Source of the DNA: Pedobacter sp. FW305-3-2-15-E-R2A2
Lineage (GTDB): Bacteria; Bacteroidota; Bacteroidia; Sphingobacteriales; Sphingobacteriaceae
NCBI RefSeq assembly: GCF_038446955.1
Contig: NZ_CP151803.1
Coordinates: 3,968,001 to 4,032,000 of the forward strand
Reading direction: 5' to 3'
Length of the DNA: 64,000 nt
Shown: positions 9,962 to 18,882 of the stretch, in pieces
Position numbering within the stretch: the first letter of the stretch is position 1
Layout of the letters: each line of letters starts with the position of its first letter
Position numbers and translations under genes: made by a program
The notes under the pieces: model-generated
The model's database searches: none
Seen by the model: the letters and a program-made list of their open reading frames with translations, nothing else
What the model was told of the DNA's origin: nothing

Positions 9962-12900
9962 TTATGCGTTGGGCCGAAAATTGATTTGATCCTTACAATA
10001 ATCTCCAATTGGAACAGGTCTGTTTTCACATGGCGGATACTCCTTACGGTTTCCCCAGTTTTCACAATCCTGCTGCAAAATGCACACATCGATGTCGCCG
10101 GCTATCAAAATAGACCGCGGACTGATCGGGCAGATTGACTTTTGTTCAGCATTCGCAATTGCGCCTATATCTTCCTCATGCTGCATTTTTAATTCCATGA
10201 TATAATCCAGGTAATCCCGCGTTTCCAGGAAGCCTACCAGGTCCGACTGATTGATGCATTGTCCGAAGCTGAGCTTATCAAATTCACCTATTGCCCATGG
10301 GGCAAGAAAGGTCCTCAGATCCTGTCTCAGTTTTTCCTTGTAGAAGTTCTCATCCTTCCCTGGATAGAGTTTTACTTTCAGACAAAAGTTGACCTTTTCA
10401 TACCTTGGATTCATCACCCTCAGCCTTGCAAAAGGAGAATTTCGTTGTTTCAGGTAAGCCTGTATCTCTTCCAGCAGGCTCACCGGAACCCTGGGTTCAA
10501 ACTGCTGTGCGGCCTTTAACTGGTTCAGATCAGGGATTACCGCCAGCAATACATATCCGGGTGCCATTGGCATATCGTTCAAATACCGATGTGCATTCAA
10601 AGCGAAGCTATGGTTGATACACTTCACCTTAAACAATTGAGGAAAAGCTTCTAAAGCCAATCTCTCATAATCAAATTTCTGAATCGCCTTACCTTTATGC
10701 CGCAGCAATTCGCTCACACGGGTATAAAAATGTCCTTCCCCTTCAGAAACCCTGCCGGCAAAAGAATCGAAAGGCTGACTTAGCTTTTTAACCGAAGCAT
10801 CAGCCTCGTTCAGTTTGCTTAAAGCGCCCGAAGGCAAAGGTTGCGACAGGCGAAGCTTATCATTCGCATCGTCATTGGTAAAGGTCGCCCTGATGGCTTG
10901 GGTATAGATCGCCATCGTTTCACTCACGGATTTACTACTGTAAGGAATGGCCACTTTTATCCAATGTAATCCTTTCGGAAGGATGGTATTCTCCTTAGTA
11001 ATATTGGCAGGCAAAGCGAATTTTATGATCCCCGAAGTGGTCAGCGCATCGGTATCATCTTCCAATACTTCAAAGCCTTTACGTAAAGCTTTCCATGAGT
11101 TATTTTCCAGGTAATACCATTGTACATCCACTCTTTCAGATTCGGAATCTGCCGTCGCCTCTGCCAGCTGAAACAGCATGTTCAGGTTACTGCCAGGCTG
11201 CAAATCTTTAAGGCCGATAAATAGTGTACCTTCTTCACAGAACGTTGGAAAAAGTGCAGGCTGTAACTCCAGCTCCTCCGGTTTGTAAGTATGCTGATAA
11301 GGATATAAGTGAATCAGGTCAATGTCTTTAATTGTGGCAGTGGCGGTATAATCCAGCGACATGTTTTTCAAAACAGGTGTCCAGGGTTCCGCAGGGATAA
11401 CTGCCTGAAACTGGTCATTACCGGCAATGACCGTACTGATTGCCGCAATCTGATTCTTTAAAGCCGTCACATCCCCGGTCAGGTTTTTATCAGTCGGGTG
11501 CAGGAAGTTTGGCGCATAAACGATTTTCCGAATATTTTCCGCATTAGGATCGTTGATCGGGCCATCTCCATGAGGGCCGATTTTTGAAATGATCCCATCG
11601 GGATTGTCATTTACGCGACTTTCCACCCGATCTGCGGTCACACCTGCCGCAAGCAAATCGTTTTTAATGGTGTTGGTGCTAAAAACAATCAAATTGCCAT
11701 TATTGACGTCATAATAGATCGCATCCTCCAGCTTATCGTCTTTAGGCCTGCCCAAGGCCATCATTTGCCGGGCAAGAACATAAGAATATACTTTATGACA
11801 AAAATCCTGATTCTGCAGGTTCAGGCGAACAAAGCCATTAAAGCTATCTACACCGTATTTCACAAAAGGCTTATTGTCTACCACAAATTGCTGATCCAGA
11901 CCGAAGAAAGAACTCTCGAGGTGAATCGTTTGTTGAAAAGGGTTGGCAGGTGTACAACTGCTGAATTTACCGTCGTTCGCAAACAACCTCCGGTCATTAT
12001 ATTTCTTACTTAGGATCTCAACTTCTACCGTAGTAGCATTACCATGTGTGGCTTCTCCTTTCCATTTTCCATTTTCAAGGATGGAAAGGTTGATCAGAAA
12101 CTTGTTGACATCCAGTCCGAATAAGGCGCCATCTTTTAAATAGCCTTTATAATAATCCCTAAAGTCGGTGGGTTTATCTTTCCAGTCCAGATTGATGTAA
12201 ATGTTGTCCCATTTTTTACCGAATACCTCCTTACTGCCAATGTAAAAATTAGGACCGATAAGATTGGCATTGGTAGAAAAAGGAGGATTCAAAGGGTGTT
12301 TAATGTCAAAATCGATCACCTCAGGTCTCGTTCCAAAGGGATAAACAGGTCCGTTTACGTTCTGTACGCTTTCATCATTTTGTACAATGAAGTTCTTCAA
12401 TCCGCAAACCTGGACATGAATTTTGGTCTGGTCATCCGCAGCAATTTTCACATTTCTAAAGAAATGATACAAGGAAACCTGCTGGAATTGCTCTTTTGAT
12501 TTCTTTTCACAACATTCCTCCTGACTACTCCATTGAACATCTTGTTTCCATTTGACCTTATCATTCAGTTCTATTTTAACCACTGGCATCGTCGTATCGA
12601 AATCTTCCTTCAATGCTTCCGCATTGTAAAAGGTAATGGCCTTTTGTTCCGGCAATAAAATGGCAGTGATGTTGATTTTAAAGGCGCCGTCATTGCCTAA
12701 ATTCAAGGGACTGAGTTTGATGAGCGGAACTTCTGCCGGACTGATCCATTCCTTTTCCCCGCTAAAAAGAATGTTTAATGCCTTCATAGGCTTAAAAATC
12801 TCCGCCAGCATTTTCCTTTCTTCTACATCAGGAATCGCCTTAAAAAACTCGGCTTCAGTTAATGTTTTTTCAAATAATAAGGTATCCACCGGACAATAGC

Positions 12901-14530
12901 ATAACTTTTCTTTGCCCGGAATAGGGTCCTTGATCAGCACCTGATCCAGTGCAGCCTTTAGTTCCTTACTGATGCCTTTCTTCCATGCTGCAGCAATCAG
13001 GTCCCGGTTCACCTCATAATACACCTGATTCAATGCCGCCCTCACCTTATGGTATAAAGCCGTTGCAGCATAGAAATGTGGGGATTTACTTTTCGAAGGC
13101 TTTCCAGCTCCGGTTCCCGGAGCGGTATGTTCCTCACAACATGGATTACTGTGACCATTTTCGGTCATTAAAAAACTGCAGCAATCGTCCTGCAGTTTAC
13201 AGGAGAGCGTAATGTTCACCGTCCGGGTTCCTTCGTTTAACAGTAAAACCGGTGAAGCTAGCATAAAACCCAATCGCGCATTGGGATAAGGTTTTACAAA
13301 TTTATGCTCCGGATCAACGTATTTGCTGTATGCTGCACCTAAGGTTGGCCAGCTTGCAGGGACCTCTTTAAATTCTTTAGTCAGGCCATCCGCTTTGGTG
13401 GCGTCAGGCGCAATATACAGTCCTTCCAGAAAGGTATCGTCACCATGGATCTGGTTATTGAGAAACAGGGTTCTTTGATCGGCCACCTGAGTTTTGTTGA
13501 CCACAATTTCTTCGTCAAGGGAAAACAGAATCTCTGTTTTATTGCTGTCCTTCCCGTCTTTAACGAGCAACCCTTTTTTTAAGAGGTATTTATCCAGCTG
13601 GTTCTGGATTTCAAACACCAGGTGCGCCTGGTCTGGCTTTGCTGCTTTGGGCTTTAGGGCCAACACCTCTTTGTAAAAGAAATCCAGGTGTTTTTTACTG
13701 AAAGAATTCAGGTCTCCCTGAAGGTGCTGAAAAAGCTTCAGGAAGGAGAACAATAAGGCCAGATGCGGGGTGTGTTTTTCTTTAAGTTCTTCTTTCAGAG
13801 GAAACAAACTCTGCTCCATACTCAATTCTGCAGTACCTTCAATGAGCTGGATGGCGTCCAAAAAAGAAGCAACCAACCCGACCATTTCATTGCGAAGCGC
13901 AATCAGGCGTTTCCGTTTGGTCGCCCCTTTGGCAGCAAATGCAGCAGCATCAAAATTGGCATAGGTATCGGTAATGTCCAGACCCCAGACTTCATTGTCC
14001 AGCAGCTCGTTAAAGTCCAGCGCTTTCAGATGATACCACTTTACACCTGCATTTAACTGAACGATAAATACTTTAAGCGGGTCAGTCAGCTTGTCTTTAA
14101 TCAGTTTATCCAGCAGGAGTTCTATCGGCAGGCCACTGTCCCTGAATTTTGTACTCCAGGTATTCAGCGGTCGGATTACCGTATGGTAGATGTAATTAAA
14201 CAACAGCTGCAAACTCGCTTTTCCCGGTCTTTTATCGAAGAGGTTATTGTAGAAAGCAAGTTTATCGTTCACCTTATTGCGGTCGTACTTTAAAATGGCG
14301 CTCAGGGTAAAAGGCAGGCTCGACTGGAAAAAAGGCTGCCAATCAGTGACCTTCATCTGCGGATCATAATAATTGATGTGTCTTGACAACTGCACAAAGT
14401 AATCCAGCAGATCGGCTAAGCTTCTGCCATCTATTTTTGCAGCCCCAGACAGCAGGTCGTCCATCACCCGCTGACGCTGGCTTACACCTGGATCATTCTG
14501 GAAAGGATGTATAACTGAGCTGCATTCCAT
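9962..14530 (-). CDS. eCIS baseplate J/gp47-family protein (Afp11-like)
   Basis: This 1522-residue protein ends in a baseplate J-like region: a FDYERLALEAFPQLFKVKCINH segment near residue 1310, a VLLAVIPDL strand, and the closing FCLKVKLYPGKDENFY region with its QSDLVGFLE segment. These match Afp11/gp6-like baseplate wedge proteins. The N-terminal 900 residues are mostly helical then beta-rich and have no clear relative to me. Its start codon lies immediately after the stop of the gp25-like gene and its stop is three bases before the 2147-aa gene, so the wedge proteins are probably made together. The Afp11 label rests on domain content and gene order. Confidence 0.8.
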   Translation of the reverse strand: MECSSVIHPFQNDPGVSQRQRVMDDLLSGAAKIDGRSLADLLDYFVQLSRHINYYDPQMKVTDWQPFFQSSLPFTLSAILKYDRNKVNDKLAFYNNLFDKRPGKASLQLLFNYIYHTVIRPLNTWSTKFRDSGLPIELLLDKLIKDKLTDPLKVFIVQLNAGVKWYHLKALDFNELLDNEVWGLDITDTYANFDAAAFAAKGATKRKRLIALRNEMVGLVASFLDAIQLIEGTAELSMEQSLFPLKEELKEKHTPHLALLFSFLKLFQHLQGDLNSFSKKHLDFFYKEVLALKPKAAKPDQAHLVFEIQNQLDKYLLKKGLLVKDGKDSNKTEILFSLDEEIVVNKTQVADQRTLFLNNQIHGDDTFLEGLYIAPDATKADGLTKEFKEVPASWPTLGAAYSKYVDPEHKFVKPYPNARLGFMLASPVLLLNEGTRTVNITLSCKLQDDCCSFLMTENGHSNPCCEEHTAPGTGAGKPSKSKSPHFYAATALYHKVRAALNQVYYEVNRDLIAAAWKKGISKELKAALDQVLIKDPIPGKEKLCYCPVDTLLFEKTLTEAEFFKAIPDVEERKMLAEIFKPMKALNILFSGEKEWISPAEVPLIKLSPLNLGNDGAFKINITAILLPEQKAITFYNAEALKEDFDTTMPVVKIELNDKVKWKQDVQWSSQEECCEKKSKEQFQQVSLYHFFRNVKIAADDQTKIHVQVCGLKNFIVQNDESVQNVNGPVYPFGTRPEVIDFDIKHPLNPPFSTNANLIGPNFYIGSKEVFGKKWDNIYINLDWKDKPTDFRDYYKGYLKDGALFGLDVNKFLINLSILENGKWKGEATHGNATTVEVEILSKKYNDRRLFANDGKFSSCTPANPFQQTIHLESSFFGLDQQFVVDNKPFVKYGVDSFNGFVRLNLQNQDFCHKVYSYVLARQMMALGRPKDDKLEDAIYYDVNNGNLIVFSTNTIKNDLLAAGVTADRVESRVNDNPDGIISKIGPHGDGPINDPNAENIRKIVYAPNFLHPTDKNLTGDVTALKNQIAAISTVIAGNDQFQAVIPAEPWTPVLKNMSLDYTATATIKDIDLIHLYPYQHTYKPEELELQPALFPTFCEEGTLFIGLKDLQPGSNLNMLFQLAEATADSESERVDVQWYYLENNSWKALRKGFEVLEDDTDALTTSGIIKFALPANITKENTILPKGLHWIKVAIPYSSKSVSETMAIYTQAIRATFTNDDANDKLRLSQPLPSGALSKLNEADASVKKLSQPFDSFAGRVSEGEGHFYTRVSELLRHKGKAIQKFDYERLALEAFPQLFKVKCINHSFALNAHRYLNDMPMAPGYVLLAVIPDLNQLKAAQQFEPRVPVSLLEEIQAYLKQRNSPFARLRVMNPRYEKVNFCLKVKLYPGKDENFYKEKLRQDLRTFLAPWAIGEFDKLSFGQCINQSDLVGFLETRDYLDYIMELKMQHEEDIGAIANAEQKSICPISPRSILIAGDIDVCILQQDCENWGNRKEYPPCENRPVPIGDYCKDQINFRPNA

Positions 14531-14956
14531 TTATATAGGCTTTAAGGCTTCATTCTTATAATAATCATATACATAATTGAACCTCGAGTTGGTGCCGGGT
14601 ATGGAATATTCCACACTGATGGTAAAGCGGCCCTCGATGAGGTCAAAAGAATCACTGGCGGTTACCTCTATCCGCTCCGCTTTAATCCGGGGCTCATAGA
14701 ACAGAATGGCATTGGTTACCCGGTCTTTCAGGTAACCGATCACAGAACTGTTTAAAGCCTCGAATACATAATCGTTCAGGTCACAGCCATATTGCGGCTG
14801 CATCACCCTTTCCCCAAGAGAGGTGGAAAGCAGGATATTTAAACTCTGCTCAATATCTTCGGCCCCGCTAACCATTTCGGCAGCTCCTGATTCCGGATTA
14901 AACTCCGGAGGGAAAGACCATCCGGTTCCAAGAAATGATTTAAAAGAATTGTCCAT
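14531..14956 (-). CDS. gp25-like baseplate protein (Afp9-like)
   Basis: This 141-residue protein has the GPW/gp25 fold pattern: a GTGWSFPP start, a DIEQSLNILLSTSLGERVM helix-strand block near residues 33-51, a PQYGCDLNDYVFE block, and a FYEPRIKAERIEV strand. In phage tails and T6SS the gp25 family is a core wedge component that nucleates sheath assembly at the baseplate. It sits between the PAAR gene (14-bp gap) and the Afp11-like gene (no gap), which is the expected neighbourhood. Length and motifs are normal for the family. Confidence 0.9.
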   Translation of the reverse strand: MDNSFKSFLGTGWSFPPEFNPESGAAEMVSGAEDIEQSLNILLSTSLGERVMQPQYGCDLNDYVFEALNSSVIGYLKDRVTNAILFYEPRIKAERIEVTASDSFDLIEGRFTISVEYSIPGTNSRFNYVYDYYKNEALKPI

Positions 14957-14970
14957 ATCTGCTGTTTTAT

Positions 14971-15261
14971 TTAACCTCCAATTTGTACAGTGGGTAATCC
15001 CGCTACAATCACACCGCCATGTGCCGTCAGGTCTCCCTGCCTTGCCGCAGGTTTACCCCCAATCAACACCGTTGCCGATCCTTTCACTATGGAATCAGGC
15101 GGTCCAGTGCAGACGAGCAAGTCACCAACCACTGCTGCCGGAATGCTGCCGATCAAAACCGTAGGCACGCAAGGCCCTGAAACCGGACCACCTACATGTG
15201 GTACTACACCCGTTACCATCGGACAAACGTGCATATCGCTGATTCTTGCTGCTGAAGGCAT
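14971..15261 (-). CDS. PAAR-repeat spike tip protein (Afp10-like)
   Basis: This 96-residue protein consists almost entirely of PAAR-type turns: CPMVTGVVPHVGGPV near the start, then GSIPAAVVGDLLVCTGPPD, and VLIGGKPAARQGDLTAHGG near residues 66-84. PAAR proteins form the metal-stabilised cone that caps the VgrG or gp5 needle. The gene follows the VgrG-like spike gene by 11 bp and precedes gp25. There is no C-terminal extension, so the tip itself carries no fused effector. Confidence 0.93.
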   Translation of the reverse strand: MPSAARISDMHVCPMVTGVVPHVGGPVSGPCVPTVLIGSIPAAVVGDLLVCTGPPDSIVKGSATVLIGGKPAARQGDLTAHGGVIVAGLPTVQIGG

Positions 15262-15272
15262 AATTTTATCTG

Positions 15273-17048
15273 TTAGTTTATTTTAACCAATGAACCGCTG
15301 ATTTCTGTAATCCCTGAAGAAGAAAGCTTTGCTGCTGCACCTTCCAATCCCAGGCTCGTGTCTGCTTTCAGAGAGATGGAAGCCGCCCCGATAGACAAAC
15401 TCGCCCCTGCGCTCAACGTCAGGTTCAGTCCTGCTTTTATTTCCACATTGTTCGGGCTCTCCATAGAAACCCCACTGCTGTTCATGGTTACTTTATTACT
15501 GTTCTGGTCTTTAATTTCAATTTTACTTCCCTGTTCATCCAGCTGAATGCTGTTTCCTGCAGGCGTGTCTATGGTAATGGTTTTGGTATCGTCATTAAAA
15601 TGAATGCGCATATTGCTGCGGGTAAAAAAGCCTTTTTCATGGTTTACGTCCTTTCCGGGCAGTGGTGCTTTCTTTGCACTGCTGTTAAGCATGCCCAACA
15701 TCACCGCATGACGGGGATCATCGTTGATAAAGCCTACAATCACTTCATCGTCAATCTCAGGTCTGAAAAAGGAACCCCGGGAAGAACCTGCATCCAGGCA
15801 GGCAATCCTTACCCATGTGCCATTAGAGGTATTGTCGATCACCGGAATCTTCACCAGAATGCGGTCCTCTCCTTCCGGATCGTTCTCCAGCTGCAATACC
15901 TTGGCAATCTGTAATCCTTTGATGCCACCGATTAAACCGGCAGCAGAAAAATCGTTGATGTCCGGATGAGCGGCGCTATAGCGCTCCGGATCGAGGCCAA
16001 ACTGGATATGAGTATACCAGGAACCATCGCCCATATCCTGCTTTACCGCGGTCACATAAGCATTTCCATTAAACCTGTTGCCCACTCCGCTGAGCTTTAA
16101 CATATTTCCAGGTTTTATTCCTGCAAATCCGGTTACTCTTGCCCTGCCCCTGATTTTTGCCAGGCGACTGCGTAACATGGTTCCATCTGCCCAGTTCTGC
16201 AATTCCTGCTCCATCAGATGGCCACTATGGTTGAGCTGGAATTTATCCAGGTCTACCGCCGCCGCAAGGTCTGTTCCCGACACGTTTCCATGTTGGGTAA
16301 AGGATTTTGCTTCTGAGACATCGGCTTTAAACAGGTTTTGCGTTTTGTAATCCCAGGATATGGCTTCTACGTTCGCCCATTGGCTTCTTGCATCCATTTC
16401 CGCCTCAAACTCGATGATGGAAGATCCATAACTCACCTGCAAAACCGGCGATGCTGAGGTATCCGGCTGCGCCACTTTGACGGTTCCATCGTCCACATTC
16501 ACGAGCATCCCATTTGCTTCTGCCCGAAGCAACATAAAATCCCAATTGCTCAGGTGGTGTTGTACCAATTCTTTATGTTTTAAGCTGGTCGTACTGATGT
16601 CTCCTTTTAAACCTTTATAATCTCCAATCAGCCGGTCAAAAACCTCACTGTCTTTTACCTCCAGAAAGTAGCGGCTATGGCGACCAATCGTCATCCGTAG
16701 CGCTAAATCCCTGCATTCGATCAGGAGCTGGGTGTTCCCATTCTCTTTTACCTTGATGGTATGTTTGGTGATGATTCCTTTAAATGCCTGAGTATTGTTG
16801 CCATCGAAGCCCATTTTTATAATGATCTCTTTGCCGGGCACAAAATCTTCTTTATTGCTGATTTCAAAATCGGCCAGCGCTGCATCCCCGTCTTTCAATA
16901 AGATCCTCGCAGTTGGAATCCGGTTGATTTCCTTTTCGATGGAAATGCTCAGCACCTCATACGAAGCATCCATAGCGGCACCATCCAGCAAAATATTATA
17001 ACTGGATACATCGTGCTTGGAGGGATTGGGTATGATCAGCTCTTCCAT
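15273..17048 (-). CDS. VgrG/gp27-gp5-like spike protein (Afp8-like)
   Basis: This 591-residue protein has the spike layout. A gp27-like N-terminal half (about residues 1-370) is followed by a gp5 OB-fold segment around residues 385-460 that includes DRILVKIPV and the FFRPEIDDEVIVGFINDDPR block. The C-terminus (about 480-591) is a beta-helix of alternating short strands rich in Ser, Ile and Gly. Spike trimers sit under the tube and puncture the target membrane. Its ATG shares one base with the TGA of the LysM protein gene (TGATG), a translational coupling signal. No effector extension is visible. Confidence 0.9.
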   Translation of the reverse strand: MEELIIPNPSKHDVSSYNILLDGAAMDASYEVLSISIEKEINRIPTARILLKDGDAALADFEISNKEDFVPGKEIIIKMGFDGNNTQAFKGIITKHTIKVKENGNTQLLIECRDLALRMTIGRHSRYFLEVKDSEVFDRLIGDYKGLKGDISTTSLKHKELVQHHLSNWDFMLLRAEANGMLVNVDDGTVKVAQPDTSASPVLQVSYGSSIIEFEAEMDARSQWANVEAISWDYKTQNLFKADVSEAKSFTQHGNVSGTDLAAAVDLDKFQLNHSGHLMEQELQNWADGTMLRSRLAKIRGRARVTGFAGIKPGNMLKLSGVGNRFNGNAYVTAVKQDMGDGSWYTHIQFGLDPERYSAAHPDINDFSAAGLIGGIKGLQIAKVLQLENDPEGEDRILVKIPVIDNTSNGTWVRIACLDAGSSRGSFFRPEIDDEVIVGFINDDPRHAVMLGMLNSSAKKAPLPGKDVNHEKGFFTRSNMRIHFNDDTKTITIDTPAGNSIQLDEQGSKIEIKDQNSNKVTMNSSGVSMESPNNVEIKAGLNLTLSAGASLSIGAASISLKADTSLGLEGAAAKLSSSGITEISGSLVKIN

Positions 17049-17770
17049 CAGATTTCATTTTTATTAAAAGGTGGGAAATAAATGTCATTGCCTGATTTCA
17101 GCTTTTTAAGCGAGATCAGGTTGTTGGCCTTCGCGACCTGCATAAAGTATTTTGGGTCATTGTAAATGGCATAAGTCATCAGGTCTAAACGGTCTCCCTG
17201 TTTTATCGTCCGGTGATGGGTAAGGTCTGGTGAGGCTGGTTTATCTGCTGCAATCCTTGTTTCCCGCGACTGATAATCAAGAAAAGTAGCGCTTAGCTTC
17301 GCTCTCAAGGGCGTACCATCGGGTTTGAACAGCGTATAATTCACATCCAGATTCGTGAGTACACAGCGAAACCGGATTTCCGATCCCCAGATGATCAGCA
17401 GGAAGTTTGGCCGGTGAATGTCGCCCTGGTAATTATAGGCACAGTTCATAAAAATCTTCAGCTGCTCATAAACCGGTTTTTCTTTATATTCCTTCCAATA
17501 GCCTTCCATCGTGCCCGTGCCATCGAGAATAAACTCCAGCTTCAGCTCTTCAGGTGCCGTGGATTTAAATTTCACCTCAGGCGCACCACTGCCATGCGGG
17601 CGCTGTACATCGTGTTCAATCTTATAGTTCTTAGTAAAAGATTCTGGGTTAATAGGCGCGACAAATGCTGGCTTATTCTTCTGTTCCGCATCCTTAATCT
17701 GGAATTTGCGGTCAGTAAAGGAATAAATCAGTAATTTCTCCAGTTTTCCGGACATGTAATCAGCGCTCAT
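17048..17770 (-). CDS. CIS tube-associated LysM protein (Afp7-like)
   Basis: This 240-residue protein joins a CIS tube-type N-terminal domain (FVAPINPESFTKNYKIEHD near residues 32-50) to a C-terminal LysM-like module of about 45 residues (GDRLDLMTYAIYNDPKYF to LKSGNDIYFPP). In Afp/PVC particles the Afp7 protein links the tube to the spike, and its LysM-like part resembles T4 gp53. It overlaps the upstream DUF5908 gene by 11 bp and the downstream VgrG gene by 1 bp. Length and order match Bacteroidota eCIS loci. Confidence 0.88.
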   Translation of the reverse strand: MSADYMSGKLEKLLIYSFTDRKFQIKDAEQKNKPAFVAPINPESFTKNYKIEHDVQRPHGSGAPEVKFKSTAPEELKLEFILDGTGTMEGYWKEYKEKPVYEQLKIFMNCAYNYQGDIHRPNFLLIIWGSEIRFRCVLTNLDVNYTLFKPDGTPLRAKLSATFLDYQSRETRIAADKPASPDLTHHRTIKQGDRLDLMTYAIYNDPKYFMQVAKANNLISLKKLKSGNDIYFPPFNKNEI

Positions 17771-17918
17771 TTCTTTCTTTTAAAATTTCCAGTACCTTTT
17801 CAACACATACTTTTACCAGCTCCTCAGAAGGAGGAACACCATTGCTTTGCGCAGAACTGCTATTGAGGTCCTGCAATATCGTGGCCTTGATCACCAACTC
17901 TCTTATTTCAATGGGCAT
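17760..17918 (-). CDS. small DUF5908 protein (52 aa; Afp6/Pvc6 position)
   Basis: A 52-residue reading frame begins at the ATG at 17918 and ends at the TGA at 17760-17762. It starts MPIEIRELVIKATI, the hallmark of the DUF5908 family of tiny eCIS proteins, and ends in a charged helix LEILKERNER. It lies in the slot of Afp6/Pvc6, between tube and LysM genes, starting two bases after the tube stop codon and overlapping the LysM gene by 11 bp. Its role in the particle is not known to me. Confidence 0.85.
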   Translation of the reverse strand: MPIEIRELVIKATILQDLNSSSAQSNGVPPSEELVKVCVEKVLEILKERNER

Positions 17919-17919
17919 A

Positions 17920-18378
17920 TTATGATTTTTGAAAAATCAGACGGTTATAATTCAATTCCAGGGTTTCGATCAGCACATCACCTTTTGTTCCGTTCAGCTC
18001 GGCAATTTTCCAGCTTCGGGGCCAGACATTGTTAATTTTCCAATGCATTAAGGATTGATGCTGTTCATCCAGCAGGCTAATCACAACAGTCTCCAGTGTT
18101 TCATAGATCTGGTCGTCAAAAGCTTTTTTTAACCAGTCCGTCACGCCCGAAGTTCCCGGTGCGAGCAGTCCACGTTTCAAAATCAAGGGACCATACTTAC
18201 GCCGGGTAGGGATCACATGTTCAAATCTGTTCTCCCCACCTTCTTTCACGGTATCCGTATCAATAGTGGCGTCTAAACCCATTACAGATTGGAATTTGAT
18301 GTCTACAGACTTCGCCCCCTGCAGTGTAAAATTCACCGCAAAATGAAAGTTGACGGTTTGATAAGTTTGATCGGCCAT
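17920..18378 (-). CDS. phage tail tube (gp19) family protein, tube 2
   Basis: This 152-residue protein belongs to the T4 gp19-like tail tube family. It has the FKLxF-type opening strand (FHFAVNFTL), a GLDATIDTDTVKEGGENRF segment near residues 35-53, the LILKRGLLAPG turn and the C-terminal VLIETLELNYNRL strand. Tube proteins stack as hexamers to form the inner channel. It is a paralogue of the neighbouring 154-aa tube protein; in Afp/PVC one copy forms most of the tube and the other sits near the spike. Being next to DUF5908 and LysM genes, this copy is more likely the spike-proximal one (inference). Confidence 0.88.
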   Translation of the reverse strand: MADQTYQTVNFHFAVNFTLQGAKSVDIKFQSVMGLDATIDTDTVKEGGENRFEHVIPTRRKYGPLILKRGLLAPGTSGVTDWLKKAFDDQIYETLETVVISLLDEQHQSLMHWKINNVWPRSWKIAELNGTKGDVLIETLELNYNRLIFQKS

Positions 18379-18391
18379 GGTTCAGCTGGAT

Positions 18392-18856
18392 TTATTTTTT
18401 CGCCTCAACGATGGACAATCCCTCATGCACCAGCTCTATCGTCTCGATCGCCACTTCATTGGCATCCGATTTCAGATTGGTGGATTGCACTTTTGAAGGC
18501 CATGCCCTCGACAGTGTCCAGGAAATGATGGGCTGGTGTTCTTCGTCCAGCAGCCGGATGGTCACATCCCTCCTGAACTTCTCCTTACCTTCCTGGAACA
18601 TCATCGTTTTCTTCCATTGTTCGAAGAATTCGAAGTCGCCAAGAAAGGTTCCCCTTTTCAGAACCACGTTCGGATATTTGGTAAGCCCTGGTTGTTTTGT
18701 TTTATTGTAAGTCGGGCTGCTGCCTTCCCTGTATTCAATTACCTCTGTTTCAAAATCAAGTCCACTTACTTCTGTAAACCCGATTCTTGTTCCTCCCCAA
18801 TCCAATTGAAAGTGAAATTTTGGAAGAGGATAATTCTTTTTAGGATCCGTTGCCAT
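18392..18856 (-). CDS. phage tail tube (gp19) family protein, tube 1
   Basis: This 154-residue protein is a gp19-like tube subunit: FHFQLDWGGTRIGFTEVSGL near residues 15-34, a REGSSPTYNKTK loop, VVLKRGTFLGDFEFFEQW, and the closing NEVAIETIELVHEGL. It shares the whole domain pattern with the tube gene 13 bp downstream. The VSGLDFETEVIEYREGS block is the most typical of main tube proteins, so this is probably the major tube subunit (inference). Confidence 0.9.
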   Translation of the reverse strand: MATDPKKNYPLPKFHFQLDWGGTRIGFTEVSGLDFETEVIEYREGSSPTYNKTKQPGLTKYPNVVLKRGTFLGDFEFFEQWKKTMMFQEGKEKFRRDVTIRLLDEEHQPIISWTLSRAWPSKVQSTNLKSDANEVAIETIELVHEGLSIVEAKK

Positions 18857-18882
18857 AATGGTAGGTTTTATTTTTATGGTAT